From: Weissella uvarum
GTDB lineage: Bacteria > Bacillota > Bacilli > Lactobacillales > Lactobacillaceae
Length of the DNA stretch: 64,000 nucleotides
NCBI RefSeq assembly: GCF_016908785.1
Contig: NZ_JAFBEO010000001.1
Location: forward strand, 372,001 to 436,000
Direction of reading: 5' to 3'
The translations under genes and the position numbers were made by a program. This document shows positions 1-8,633 of this stretch, one piece after another. Position 1 is the first letter of the stretch. Every line of letters begins with the position of its first letter. Under the pieces are notes generated by a model. It was not told the DNA's origin. It ran no database searches and worked only from the letters and a program-made list of their open reading frames with translations.

Positions 1-591
1 CATAGGGTGAATTGACTTAAAGGGGAAGTACGTCTTCTTAAAGCCATCGTAACCGTCACCCTTACGTGTCATCCAAGCCGTGTCGACACCTAAGCTCAAC
101 TTATCAGCAACTTTTTCTAAATCACTGACCGTTTTCAAATGGTACTTTTTAGCGGTATCTTGACGCACTAAGACCACGTAGGTGTTTTCAAAACCATAAC
201 TTGGGAACCAAGTTTGATTAAATTTCTTTTCAAATTGATCATGAACAATATCAAAAGTCTTCTTAGGATCTTTTTCAGCCTTAAAACCAAGGGTAGTGGT
301 CAAGTCAGTTCCCGTATAACGGGCCGCTGAAACCTGGGCATCCCCATTTGTCATGGCCTTTTGATTAATTGTTACCGTCGCCAAATTATTAATAACCCGT
401 GTTGGGCGACCGGTATAGTGTTTAATCATTTCAGCATCAATACTTCCCAAAGTTTGTGCTTCCGAAGTGATTCCACCCGTTACGGTAATGGGCTTATTTG
501 AGGTTTGCGGTGGTACTAACCAGAACAAACCGGCTGCTAGCGCAACTACGGCAATAATCCCAAGAACAATATAACGAATCTTCTTAGACAT
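1..591 (-). CDS. opuCC: Osmoprotectant ABC transporter substrate-binding protein, 3' end cut by window
   Basis: Partial: 197 N-terminal residues are present and the rest lies left of the window. It binds glycine betaine, carnitine or choline-type solutes outside the membrane and hands them to the OpuCA/OpuCB transporter. An N-terminal hydrophobic segment (about residues 6-25) is followed by the binding domain. The stretch SAARYTGTDL near residue 90 is typical of the OpuCC/ProX family. There is no lipobox cysteine after the hydrophobic segment, so it may stay as an uncleaved membrane anchor rather than a lipoprotein. Its ATG overlaps the last base of the permease stop codon (TAATG), which indicates translational coupling in the opuC operon. 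A second permease would be expected downstream, outside the window. Confidence 0.85.
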   Translation of the reverse strand, partial: MSKKIRYIVLGIIAVVALAAGLFWLVPPQTSNKPITVTGGITSEAQTLGSIDAEMIKHYTGRPTRVINNLATVTINQKAMTNGDAQVSAARYTGTDLTTTLGFKAEKDPKKTFDIVHDQFEKKFNQTWFPSYGFENTYVVLVRQDTAKKYHLKTVSDLEKVADKLSLGVDTAWMTRKGDGYDGFKKTYFPFKSIHPM

Positions 592-1277
592 TATTTCTCC
601 CTCCGTTGTGCTTCTTCTTGTTCAAGACGTGCTTGTTCTTGTTGTTCTTCTAAAATAAAGGCCTTTGGAGTAAAGACTTTTTCTAACTTAGTCAATAAGA
701 AATCAACAAGTAAGGCCAGCACCGTCACTGGAATTGTACCGGCAAAAATTAAACTTGGTTGATAGTTATAAAGACCACTAAAAATCAAGTCTCCTAAGCC
801 ACCAGCTCCAATATATGAAGCTAGAGTTGCCCAAGAAATAACATAAATTGCTGACAAATGAATTCCAGCCATAATTGTTGGCAACGCAATTGGCAATTCA
901 ACCTGCATAATTGACTGTAAATTACTCATTCCCATTCCCTTGGCTACATCCCGGTAACCAGCATCTACGTTACTCATACCAAGATATGTGTTACGTAAAA
1001 TTGGTAGCAATGAATAAATAAACAAGGCAATGATTGCCGGCGTACGACCAATTCCAAAAATTGGCAACATTAAAGTCAACAAGGCCAAAGCCGGAATCGT
1101 TTGTAACGCACTCACGATATTGATAATTGGGTTTGCCAATTTATCAGCACGTGTAAGGGCAATTCCCGCTGGTACGGCAACGATAATCCCTAAAATCAAA
1201 GCAATGGCTGAGATATAAAGATGTTGCCCACTCTTGCTGAGAATTTCCGAACCATATTCAGACATAAAGGCTTGCAT
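591..1277 (-). CDS. opuCB: Osmoprotectant ABC transporter permease
   Basis: Inner-membrane permease subunit of the OpuC-type compatible-solute importer, 228 aa, with about six hydrophobic segments. The binding-protein-dependent permease signature falls in the middle (around GLGDLIFSGL and the preceding EAA-like loop with ELPIALPTIMAG). The C-terminal tail is hydrophilic and Glu/Gln-rich. The start follows a strong AGGAGG placed 8 bases upstream. Only 3 bases separate it from the ATPase stop, and it overlaps the binding-protein start by one base, so the three genes form one operon. It is not the fused permease-binding protein seen in ergothioneine (EgtU) systems, which favours an osmoprotectant substrate. 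Confidence 0.88.
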   Translation of the reverse strand: MQAFMSEYGSEILSKSGQHLYISAIALILGIIVAVPAGIALTRADKLANPIINIVSALQTIPALALLTLMLPIFGIGRTPAIIALFIYSLLPILRNTYLGMSNVDAGYRDVAKGMGMSNLQSIMQVELPIALPTIMAGIHLSAIYVISWATLASYIGAGGLGDLIFSGLYNYQPSLIFAGTIPVTVLALLVDFLLTKLEKVFTPKAFILEEQQEQARLEQEEAQRREK

Positions 1278-1280
1278 ATG

Positions 1281-2477
1281 CTAGACCTCCTGATTGGCGG
1301 TTTCTGCAGAAACATCAGAATCGTCCTGTGTTGTGTTGTCTTCTGAGCTAGTTGCATCTCCCCAGATTGTGTCATAAACCAAGTCAACTAATGATCCACG
1401 TGTCAAAATACCAACAACTCGCTTTTGTTGGTCAACCACTGGAACCGTCTTAAGTCCCAAATTCAAGATACGTTGCAAAGTATCCTTTAGATAGTCTGTT
1501 TCATAAACAAATGGTACATCGACCATAATGTCGCCTACACTTGAAGCACGACTGTGCATCTTATTTAGGTTTTGCACGTCGACAACCCCTTTAAGGACTC
1601 CAGCATTATCTGTAACAATCAATGTATCAACACGCTTTTCTTTCATAATAGTAATCGCATCGTTTAATGAACGATCCGTATGAATCGTCACGGCCCCAGG
1701 GCTCATGATTTCTTTGACCATGGTATCCTTTGGCTTTGATTGCAAAAGGCGCTCTTCACCAAGTAATTCTTCAACGAATTCATTGGCTGGATGACGCAAA
1801 ACATTATCTGGTGTATCAAATTGCACAACCTTACCATGGCTCATAACAACCAAACGGCTAGCTAATTTAAGTGCTTCATCCATATCATGAGTCACGAAAA
1901 TGACCGTCTTACCCAACTTTTCTTGCAAGTCCTTAACTAAGTCTTGCAATGATTCACGGGTAATCGGATCCAACGCTCCAAATGGTTCGTCCATTAAGAT
2001 AATATCCTGATCAGCGGCCAAGGCACGCACAACCCCGATTCGTTGTTGCTGTCCACCTGACAATTCAAATGGGTAACGATCCAACATCTCACGTGGCAAT
2101 TCAACCAAATCGATCATTTTGTTAGCCGTCTTATCCCGCTCAACTTGGCTAACCTTCATCAAACGTTGCACCAAAGTAATATTTTCACGGATTGTCATAT
2201 GTGGCATCAAACCGATGCTTTGAATCACGTACCCAATTTTACGACGTAATTCAACTGGTTGTAGCTTGGCTACATCTTGCCCATCAATCAAAACCTTACC
2301 TTCGGTAGGCGTGTTCATCCGATTGATCATTCGCATCAATGTCGTCTTTCCACTACCACTGGTTCCGATAAAACAAATAAATTCACCTTTTCCAAAGCTC
2401 AAATTAACATCTTCAACGGCAACTTTATTCCCATTGTAGATTTTTGAGACATCTTGGAATTCAATAAAACCACTCAT
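1281..2477 (-). CDS. opuCA: Osmoprotectant ABC transporter ATP-binding protein with CBS domains
   Basis: Cytoplasmic ATPase of the OpuC importer, 398 aa. Walker A GTSGSGKTT lies near residues 38-46, the signature LSGGQQQRIG near 140, and Walker B LMDEPFGALD follows it. Two CBS domains fill the C-terminal third (beginning at IMSPGAVTI and at IMVDVPFVY). In this family such CBS pairs sense ionic strength or cyclic di-AMP and gate transport. The internal ATG at 2477 is chosen over the ATG at 2504 because GAGGT sits at the right distance from it. The C-terminal tail is acidic (EDNTTQDDSD). First gene of the operon. Confidence 0.9.
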   Translation of the reverse strand: MSGFIEFQDVSKIYNGNKVAVEDVNLSFGKGEFICFIGTSGSGKTTLMRMINRMNTPTEGKVLIDGQDVAKLQPVELRRKIGYVIQSIGLMPHMTIRENITLVQRLMKVSQVERDKTANKMIDLVELPREMLDRYPFELSGGQQQRIGVVRALAADQDIILMDEPFGALDPITRESLQDLVKDLQEKLGKTVIFVTHDMDEALKLASRLVVMSHGKVVQFDTPDNVLRHPANEFVEELLGEERLLQSKPKDTMVKEIMSPGAVTIHTDRSLNDAITIMKEKRVDTLIVTDNAGVLKGVVDVQNLNKMHSRASSVGDIMVDVPFVYETDYLKDTLQRILNLGLKTVPVVDQQKRVVGILTRGSLVDLVYDTIWGDATSSEDNTTQDDSDVSAETANQEV

Positions 2478-2528
2478 AAAACTTTTACCTCGTTTCAAAT
2501 TCAATTTTTTGAATTAGAGCTCCTATTA

Positions 2529-2557
2529 CATTATCCATCTTTGCACAATGTTGTCAA
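2529..2557 (-). promoter_or_regulatory. Predicted promoter of the opuC operon
   Basis: On the minus strand TTGACA (2552-2557) is followed after 17 bases by ATAATG (2529-2534), about 50 bases before the opuCA start. The -35 is a perfect consensus and the -10 is weaker. Confidence 0.6.
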
Positions 2558-2838
2558 AATTACAAATAAATTACTTTTTAATAGCATTTACCTACTATAT
2601 CAACATTTATATACAAAAATAATACAAAAATGAGAAAATGAGCCCTGTTTAACGTTTTATCGCCATAAATTTATATGTAATATGCAAAGGAAAGCCGAAC
2701 GATAATCCAGAGAATCTGAATGTAAAATTTTTCATTACATCAAACGTTCCGATTTACAAAAAATAAGCGGATTTTGCCATGAAAAACATCAATCAACCGT
2801 TCAAAACACGAAAATTATTGATTCATGCCGAACATTGC

Positions 2839-2858
2839 TGTGGATAACTTGTGGATAA
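2839..2858 (-). other. Two tandem DnaA-box sequences
   Basis: TGTGGATAA occurs at 2839-2847 and again at 2850-2858. Each is the exact complement of the DnaA box TTATCCACA. They have the same orientation and start 11 bases apart, about one helical turn. Whether DnaA binds here is inference. Confidence 0.5.
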
Positions 2859-2925
2859 AAAAAGGTTAATCGTTTTAATATTATGTTCCTTTTAAGAATC
2901 CTTTGCAGTATAATTTATTTTGTAA

Positions 2926-2939
2926 AGAAATCGCTTACA
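2926..2939 (+). promoter_or_regulatory. cre site (CcpA operator) of the nucleoside operon
   Basis: AGAAATCGCTTACA matches the catabolite-responsive element consensus TGWAANCGNTNWCA at every fixed position but the first. It covers the -35 region of the nupC promoter, a position that gives CcpA repression when preferred sugars are present. Confidence 0.7.
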
Positions 2940-2961
2940 TGTAAAACTTGTCTGCTATAAT
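2934..2961 (+). promoter_or_regulatory. Predicted nupC promoter
   Basis: Extended -10 TGCTATAAT (TATAAT at 2956-2961) with CTTACA (2934-2939) 16 bases upstream. The -35 lies inside the cre site. A second TATAAT at 2909-2914 has no good -35. Confidence 0.6.
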
Positions 2962-3016
2962 TTACATCGTAGTTTTATTTCACTTTATTTCAGGAGTATA
3001 GAGAGGTCTTCTTCTA

Positions 3017-4243
3017 ATGTTTTACATTATTGTTAACTTTCTAAGTATCTTTGTCTTTTTAGGGATTGCATACTTATTCTCAAATGACCATAAAGCTGTT
3101 AAATGGTCACGTATTTTCATCGTTGTTGCCCTACAACTTGTTCTAGCTTGGTTCTTTATGAGCTTTAGCATTGGACAAGAAATTGTTAAGGGTGCTGCTG
3201 ATGGCTTTAATTGGATCGTGCAAGCTGCCAACACAGGTATTGCCTTTGCCCTTCCTGATTGGTTGAAGCCAACAACTGGTCAACCAAACTTCGTAACAAG
3301 CGCTTTGCTACCAATGTTGCTTGTTGTGCCTTTGTTTGACATCTTAACTTACATCGGTGTATTGCCATGGTTGGTTAAGTGGATTGGTCGGGCCCTTTCA
3401 TTTATTACTGGCCAACCAAAGTTCGAAGCTTTCTTCTCAGTTGAAATGATGTTCTTAGGTAACACTGAAGTGCTTGCCGTTTCAGGAGCACAATTGAACG
3501 CTATGAGCGCTCGTCGTAACTATACTTTGGCTTTGATGTCAATGAGCTGTGTTACTGCTGCCATTCTTGGTGCCTATACTGCTATGGTGCCTGGTCAATA
3601 CGTTATGGCCGCTGTTCCTTTGAACATTTTGGGTGCCATCATCATTTCATCATTGCTTAACCCTACTGAAGTTGCCCCAGAAGATGATGTAATTGTTTCA
3701 ATTCACAAAGAAGGCGAAAAGCGCGAACCATTCTTCTCATTCTTGGGTGATTCAATCTTGAACGCTGGTCGTTTGATTTTGATTATTACTGCCACAGTTA
3801 TTGCCTTCGTTGCTTTGGCTGGTTTGATTGACAAGATTTTTGCACTTACTGGTTGGCACTGGCTTTCATTGGAAAACATCTTTGGTGTCATCTTGTTCCC
3901 ATTTGCTTGGCTTCTTGGTTTCAACCCCGACCAAGCTTTCCAAATCGCCCAATACATGGGTACAAAGTTGGTAACTAACGAATTCGTTGTTATGGGTAAG
4001 GTTACTAAGGACATTATGGCTGGAACCGGTTTGTTTGCTAACGAACACGCCAAGGCTGTCTTGACTGTCTTCCTTACAAGCTTTGCTAACTTTAGTACTG
4101 TTGGTATGATTCTTGGTGCCTTCAAGGGACTTGTTTCAAAGGAAAAGAGCGATTACATCGCTGCTCACGTTCCACAGATGCTTCTTTCAGGTATCTTAGT
4201 TTCAATGCTATCAGCTGCCGCAGCTGGACTATTCGTTTGGTAA
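3017..4243 (+). CDS. nupC: NupC-family concentrative nucleoside transporter
   Basis: Integral membrane Na+ or H+ coupled nucleoside symporter of the CNT family, 408 aa, which is the usual length. Three hydrophobic N-terminal segments precede the transport core with a gate-like region (residues about 90-200, including FLGNTEVLAVSGAQL) and a C-terminal half rich in membrane segments (GTKLVTNEFV near 315-325, typical for the family). GAGAGGT lies 9 bases before the ATG. It is followed after 28 bases by two nucleoside hydrolases, so imported ribonucleosides are cleaved directly to base and ribose. The cre site upstream implies catabolite repression. Confidence 0.92.
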   Translation: MFYIIVNFLSIFVFLGIAYLFSNDHKAVKWSRIFIVVALQLVLAWFFMSFSIGQEIVKGAADGFNWIVQAANTGIAFALPDWLKPTTGQPNFVTSALLPMLLVVPLFDILTYIGVLPWLVKWIGRALSFITGQPKFEAFFSVEMMFLGNTEVLAVSGAQLNAMSARRNYTLALMSMSCVTAAILGAYTAMVPGQYVMAAVPLNILGAIIISSLLNPTEVAPEDDVIVSIHKEGEKREPFFSFLGDSILNAGRLILIITATVIAFVALAGLIDKIFALTGWHWLSLENIFGVILFPFAWLLGFNPDQAFQIAQYMGTKLVTNEFVVMGKVTKDIMAGTGLFANEHAKAVLTVFLTSFANFSTVGMILGAFKGLVSKEKSDYIAAHVPQMLLSGILVSMLSAAAAGLFVW

Positions 4244-4271
4244 GCTTTCCACAACACGGAGGTAATCACCT

Positions 4272-5189
4272 ATGGCAAAGCCGGTTATTTTAGATATGGA
4301 TCCTGGGATTGATGATGCAGCAGCCATCGCGGTTGCCGTCAATCGTCCCGATCTTGATGTTAAATTAATCACCGCAGTCGCCGGAAATGTGAGTGTTGAC
4401 AAGACAACACTCAATGTCTTAAAGCTGCTCGAATTTTTCGACAAAGACATTCCTGTCGCTAGTGGAGCAAAGGCTCCGCTAAAGCGTGAATTCCAAGACG
4501 CTTCATACATTCATGGCGAATCAGGTATGTCGGGTTATGATTTCCCAACTGTCACATCAAAACCGCTTGACGCGGATGCTGTTAGTGCCATCCACGAGAC
4601 ATTACAAGCAAGTGCTGAACCAATTACAATTATCGCAACAGGGGCCTATACAAACATTGCCATGCTTTTACAGGCTCATCCTGAAGATACCCAATTCATT
4701 AAAGAGTTCATTTTAATGGGTGGTTCAATCTCAGGGGGTAACGTAAGTTCAGTCGCCGAATTTAATGTCTTTACGGATCCTGATGCTGCTGCAATCGTCT
4801 TTAACAGTGGTCTACCCATTACCATGATTGGCTTGGATGTCACCCTTAAAGCTTTGTTGACACCAGAGACAATTAATGAATTGGCGCATAAAGGCCGGGC
4901 TGGTGAAATGTTACACGGTATCATCACTGCGTATGAAGATGTTCATGATGGTGGTAAGCCAATGCATGATGTAAATACCATCTTGTACGCAGTTAAGCCA
5001 GAGGTTATTAAAACTGAACCATATGCGATTGATGTGGTTACTGAAGGTCCAGCCTTAGGTGCAACAGTTGCTGATACGCAACATCGTTGGCATGAAGATG
5101 GTTATACCAATGCTAATGTCGGTGTTGACATTGACGCAGCTGCTTTCAATCAATGGTTCCTCGATCAAGTTGATTTAATGAATAAATAG
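4272..5189 (+). CDS. Inosine/uridine-preferring nucleoside hydrolase family protein
   Basis: Cleaves the N-glycosidic bond of ribonucleosides to give base plus ribose, in the cytoplasm. 305 aa, normal family size. The Ca2+-binding Asp cluster DMDPGIDDA is at residues 8-16 and the central N-F-DPDAA segment (FNVFTDPDAA) near 165. The usual C-terminal HDP motif reads MHDVN, so the Asp ligand is kept but the following Pro is not. This may alter substrate choice relative to the next gene. Second gene of the nupC operon. The substrate (purine or pyrimidine) cannot be told from sequence alone. Confidence 0.9.
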   Translation: MAKPVILDMDPGIDDAAAIAVAVNRPDLDVKLITAVAGNVSVDKTTLNVLKLLEFFDKDIPVASGAKAPLKREFQDASYIHGESGMSGYDFPTVTSKPLDADAVSAIHETLQASAEPITIIATGAYTNIAMLLQAHPEDTQFIKEFILMGGSISGGNVSSVAEFNVFTDPDAAAIVFNSGLPITMIGLDVTLKALLTPETINELAHKGRAGEMLHGIITAYEDVHDGGKPMHDVNTILYAVKPEVIKTEPYAIDVVTEGPALGATVADTQHRWHEDGYTNANVGVDIDAAAFNQWFLDQVDLMNK

Positions 5190-5204
5190 AGAACGGAGCA
5201 AATC

Positions 5205-6149
5205 ATGGCTACAAAGAAAATGATTTTAGATTTGGACACTGGTGTTGATGACGCATTGGCGATTGCCTATGCCCTAGCCACTCCAGATGCCGATTTAATT
5301 GGGATTGCTGCATCATATGGAAATACATTAGTTGATACAGCTGCTGCCAACAGCTTGAAATTATTAGAGTTGCTTGGCGCAACCGATGTTCCGGTTTATC
5401 GTGGTTTTAGCCATTCATCAACCACTGATGATTTTGAAACAATGCAAATTTCAATGGACATCCACGGTAACAACGGAATTGGTAATGTTGAGTTACCTGA
5501 TCCAACGCGTTCGGTTGAATCAACTTCAGCTGAAGATTTCATCATTCAAGCTGCTCATGAATACCAAGATGACTTAATCATTGTCCCAACTGGTCCCCTT
5601 ACCAACTTGGCTGCGGCCATGCAAAAAGATCCAGCAATTGCTGATTTAATTGGTAATATCACACTAATGGGTGGTGCTTTGACAGTTCCTGGTAATGTGA
5701 CACCTTATACTGAGGCTAACATCAACCAAGACCCTGAAGCAGCTGATTATGTTTATCGTCATGCTAAGCACTTGGTTATGGTTGGCCTTGATGTTACCTT
5801 GCAAACATTGCTTACTAAGCGTGAGACCAAGGAATGGCGTGATTTAGGCACTGAAAAAGGCCGTGTCTTCGCTGACATCTTCGATTATTATATCGATGCT
5901 TATGATCGCCTAGACATTAACAAGCATGGTGCTGCTTTGCATGACCCACTTGCTGTTGGTGTGGCCGTTGACCCTAAGTTGGTTACTTTGTTACCAATTA
6001 ACATGATGGTTACCCATGATGATGGTCGTACAATCGGTGACCCCGAACGGGCTCTTGATCCAATTAAAACAGATTTTGCCGCTGTTCAAGTTGATACAGC
6101 CGCTTATCTTGAACGCTTCATGAATTACACAAACAACATTCTAAAGTAA
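5205..6149 (+). CDS. Nucleoside hydrolase family protein (second paralogue)
   Basis: 314 aa member of the same hydrolase family as the preceding gene, starting 15 bases after its stop. The N-terminal metal motif is DLDTGVDDA (the usual Pro is Thr, which the family tolerates). The canonical C-terminal LHDPLAV motif is present, as is a central NINQDPEAADYV segment. Having two divergent paralogues behind one transporter suggests complementary substrate ranges, for example purine versus pyrimidine nucleosides. That is inference. Last gene of the operon; a strong terminator follows directly. Confidence 0.9.
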   Translation: MATKKMILDLDTGVDDALAIAYALATPDADLIGIAASYGNTLVDTAAANSLKLLELLGATDVPVYRGFSHSSTTDDFETMQISMDIHGNNGIGNVELPDPTRSVESTSAEDFIIQAAHEYQDDLIIVPTGPLTNLAAAMQKDPAIADLIGNITLMGGALTVPGNVTPYTEANINQDPEAADYVYRHAKHLVMVGLDVTLQTLLTKRETKEWRDLGTEKGRVFADIFDYYIDAYDRLDINKHGAALHDPLAVGVAVDPKLVTLLPINMMVTHDDGRTIGDPERALDPIKTDFAAVQVDTAAYLERFMNYTNNILK

Positions 6150-6154
6150 GCGTA

Positions 6155-6192
6155 AAAAAAAGCCAGCAGGCATAAACCTGCTGGCTTTTTTA
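6155..6192 (+). terminator. Terminator of the nupC operon
   Basis: AGCCAGCAGG (6161-6170) and CCTGCTGGCT (6177-6186) form a perfect 10-bp stem with a 6-base loop, followed by a T-run. Confidence 0.92.
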
Positions 6193-6259
6193 ATACTAAA
6201 CAATTCTAGATAGTCTATGCTACAATCAACTTAGACTATATAAAGGATTTGTATAACCC

Positions 6260-6604
6260 ATGTTTTCTCAAAACTACGTCCGGTTCAGCTGTTATGCTGG
6301 TATCATTAGCCTGATTTTAATCCTCCAAAATACGAAACATTTATTAGAACCACGTTTTTACTTGATGCTAGTGACCATTTGGGTATGCCTACTCTTCTTT
6401 GCCGCCTTTGAACAGCGTCGTGATCACTTGCAGCAACGCATCAGTCACACGTTTCAGGTTTCACCTGAGCTTATCCAGCCAATTAGCACTCAGCTTGGAC
6501 TGAAGCCACAAACCTTATTGAGCCTAAGGCACCCAATTCAGCTCAAATATACCACTTTAAAACAAATCGATACCTTACTTACGCAATTACGAAAGGACGC
6601 TTAA
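6260..6604 (+). CDS. Small membrane protein of unknown function
   Basis: 114 aa. Two hydrophobic segments (about residues 8-24 and 33-50) are followed by a hydrophilic C-terminal half with no motif I recognise (contains FQVSPELIQPISTQL). An extended -10 TGCTACAAT (TACAAT at 6221-6226) precedes it, and AAAGGA is close to the ATG. It is transcribed with the next small gene, 4 bases apart, and the two genes sit between two strong terminators, so they form an independent unit. Function unknown. Confidence 0.6.
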   Translation: MFSQNYVRFSCYAGIISLILILQNTKHLLEPRFYLMLVTIWVCLLFFAAFEQRRDHLQQRISHTFQVSPELIQPISTQLGLKPQTLLSLRHPIQLKYTTLKQIDTLLTQLRKDA

Positions 6605-6608
6605 AATT

Positions 6609-6794
6609 ATGGCTAAAATCGCTTGGCGTTTCATCACCATTCTGCTCCCCCTTGCAACCCTTGGTTGTGCCTTTATCTTCCCCCAAACTTGGGCCCGTTG
6701 GACCTTCGTCATTTTAGCATTAGTCGAAGCGGCGGTTTTCTACTTACTTGAACGTGTCCTCCGTGACCCTAACGATGATATGGATAAATACTAA
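6609..6794 (+). CDS. Small two-segment membrane protein of unknown function
   Basis: 61 aa, almost all of it two hydrophobic helices (about residues 7-24 and 28-47) with a short acidic tail (DPNDDMDKY). It follows the preceding membrane protein gene after 4 bases, with the ribosome binding site GAAAGGA inside the end of that gene. The shared operon and similar topology suggest the two products work together. No family recognised. Confidence 0.6.
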   Translation: MAKIAWRFITILLPLATLGCAFIFPQTWARWTFVILALVEAAVFYLLERVLRDPNDDMDKY

Positions 6795-6836
6795 AAAAAG
6801 GAGCGCCAGCAAATTAATTGCTGGCGCTCCTTTTTT
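6793..6836. terminator. Bidirectional terminator
   Basis: GGAGCGCCAGCAA and TTGCTGGCGCTCC (6800-6830) form a long stem flanked by A-run and T-run. It serves the small membrane operon on the plus strand and the ABC exporter on the minus strand. Confidence 0.92.
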
Positions 6837-6851
6837 ATATCACGAATAAAA

Positions 6852-8633
6852 TTAATCAAATACCATTTGATTGCGATACAACTCAGCGTAAAATCCATCA
6901 GCTGCCAATAGCTCTTGATGTGTGCCCACTTCAATGATTTGACCATTTTTTAGCACAACAATTTTATCAGCATTGAGAATTGTCTTAAGTCGATGTGCAA
7001 TCACAAAGCTCGTCCGTCCCGCAATCACATTGTCCATTGCACGTTGAATTTTAGCTTCCGTAACTGTATCAACATTTGAAGTCGCTTCATCTAAAATTAA
7101 CAAATCAGGATTAGTAATAATGGTACGGGCAATTGAAAGTAACTGTTTCTGTCCAGTTGAGAAAACCGAATTCTCATCAGTGACTTCAGTATCATACTGC
7201 TGCGGTAACGACATAATAAAGTCATGAATGTTAGCTTGCTTAGCTGCTGCTATAATTTCATCATCCGTGGCATCCGGACGGCCAAACGTAATATTGTAAC
7301 GAATCGTCCCAGTAAAAATAACTGAATCTTGTAAGACAATTCCCACATGATCACGCAAGCTCTGCAAATCCATGTCACGTACATCAATGCCGTCAAACTT
7401 TACAGCGCCACTATCAACATCATAAAAGCGATTCAATAAATTCATCACCGTCGTTTTTCCTGATCCGGTTGGTCCAACTAACGCAACCATTTGACCCTTA
7501 TTAGCCTCAATCGTAATGCCATGCAGAATTTCATTTCCCGGATTATAACTAAAATGCACATCATCTAACAAGACTTGTTGTTGAAGTCCATCAAATTTCA
7601 CCCCATTTTTGGGATTCACCTCGTCTGGTTGATCAAATACTTCATCCAAACGACGTGCACCAGTCACAGCCAGTTGCAGCATATTATACGTTGACGTGAT
7701 TTGACTAATTGGTTGGTAGTATTGCTGAGAAAAATTAACAAAGGTCACAATTAAGCCCAAGGCAGTTGCCCGATCTAAGCTACCATTCAAAGCCAAGTAT
7801 CCACCAAAGAAAATCACAATGGCCGTATTAACTAAGCTCATCCCCATCATTAAAGGATTTAAAATTCCTGACCAGACTTGCCCATGATAAGTCGCCTGAC
7901 GTACTTTTTCATTATGCTCAGTAAAACCTGCCACTGAATCTGCTTGCAAACCATTGGTGATAATCACTTTTTCACCATTAATCTGTTCATTAATATAGCC
8001 ATTTAAATGCCCAACTTCTTCTTGTTGTAAATTAACATAATGCTGCGCTTGTCGAATCACCAAAACTGCGATCAATACCGTAATCGGTGTCGCTGCAATG
8101 GTCACCCAAGCCAAGGCAACATTTTGTGTAAACATCATCACTAAGATGCCAACTAAAATTGCAATCTGTGAAAACAATTGGAAGATGGCCTCATTCATCG
8201 CATTAAAAATATTATCCAAATCAGATGTAAAACGCGATAAAATTTCACCATCGCGATGCGAATCAAAATACTTGACGGTCATGCGTTGTAATTTACCAAA
8301 TAAACCAGTTCGCATATCATCAACTGCCTTAGATGAAATTAAAGCTTGCATCACTGAATTAATTAATAACCCAACCCCCATCAACAAAATAAACAAAACA
8401 AACATCCAGATTGCATGATACACCTGTGTCATCGAGGCTTGAGCGGCCGTTTTTGCGTTGGCTTTTAACATCATATAATTTGCAATTTCTTGCACCGCAT
8501 TTCCCATGTAAACCGGTGCTTTGACCTGAAAATACGTTGCCAACAATGTAAAGATGACGATGATTGCCAAACCTAATTTATAGTGTTTAAAATATCGCGC
8601 AAAAAATTTCATTGCATGCCATAAACTAGCCAT
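6852..8633 (-). CDS. Heterodimeric ABC exporter, subunit B (canonical Walker B half)
   Basis: 593 aa half-transporter: six membrane segments in residues 1-330, then an ATPase domain. Walker [10 protein letters not shown], Walker [13 protein letters not shown] and the switch His (IAHRLK) are intact, but the ABC signature is STGQKQ instead of SGGQ. The partner encoded upstream has the reverse pattern, so together they form one complete and one degenerate ATP site. This is the hallmark of LmrCD/BmrCD-type multidrug or lipid exporters. Its ATG overlaps the upstream stop codon (TAATG). Substrate unknown. The bidirectional terminator follows. Confidence 0.88.
   Translation of the reverse strand: MASLWHAMKFFARYFKHYKLGLAIIVIFTLLATYFQVKAPVYMGNAVQEIANYMMLKANAKTAAQASMTQVYHAIWMFVLFILLMGVGLLINSVMQALISSKAVDDMRTGLFGKLQRMTVKYFDSHRDGEILSRFTSDLDNIFNAMNEAIFQLFSQIAILVGILVMMFTQNVALAWVTIAATPITVLIAVLVIRQAQHYVNLQQEEVGHLNGYINEQINGEKVIITNGLQADSVAGFTEHNEKVRQATYHGQVWSGILNPLMMGMSLVNTAIVIFFGGYLALNGSLDRATALGLIVTFVNFSQQYYQPISQITSTYNMLQLAVTGARRLDEVFDQPDEVNPKNGVKFDGLQQQVLLDDVHFSYNPGNEILHGITIEANKGQMVALVGPTGSGKTTVMNLLNRFYDVDSGAVKFDGIDVRDMDLQSLRDHVGIVLQDSVIFTGTIRYNITFGRPDATDDEIIAAAKQANIHDFIMSLPQQYDTEVTDENSVFSTGQKQLLSIARTIITNPDLLILDEATSNVDTVTEAKIQRAMDNVIAGRTSFVIAHRLKTILNADKIVVLKNGQIIEVGTHQELLAADGFYAELYRNQMVFD

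Larger units (their letters stand above)
2505..3016. other. Long opuC/nupC divergent intergenic region
   Basis: 512 bases without a gene, AT-rich. It holds the opuC promoter at its left end, two DnaA-box sequences at 2839-2858, and the cre site and promoter of nupC at its right end. Between about 2560 and 2830 I see no ORF, hairpin with a T-run, or repeat that I can support. Confidence 0.6.

Noticed and set aside
3703-4125. 140-codon antisense ORF inside nupC
   Set aside because: A mirror of the biased codon use in nupC. No ribosome binding site, no family resemblance.
6609-6794. Type I toxin gene
   Set aside because: Two helices and a longer length, an operon with another membrane protein, and no antisense RNA signals. 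Small membrane toxins usually have one helix.
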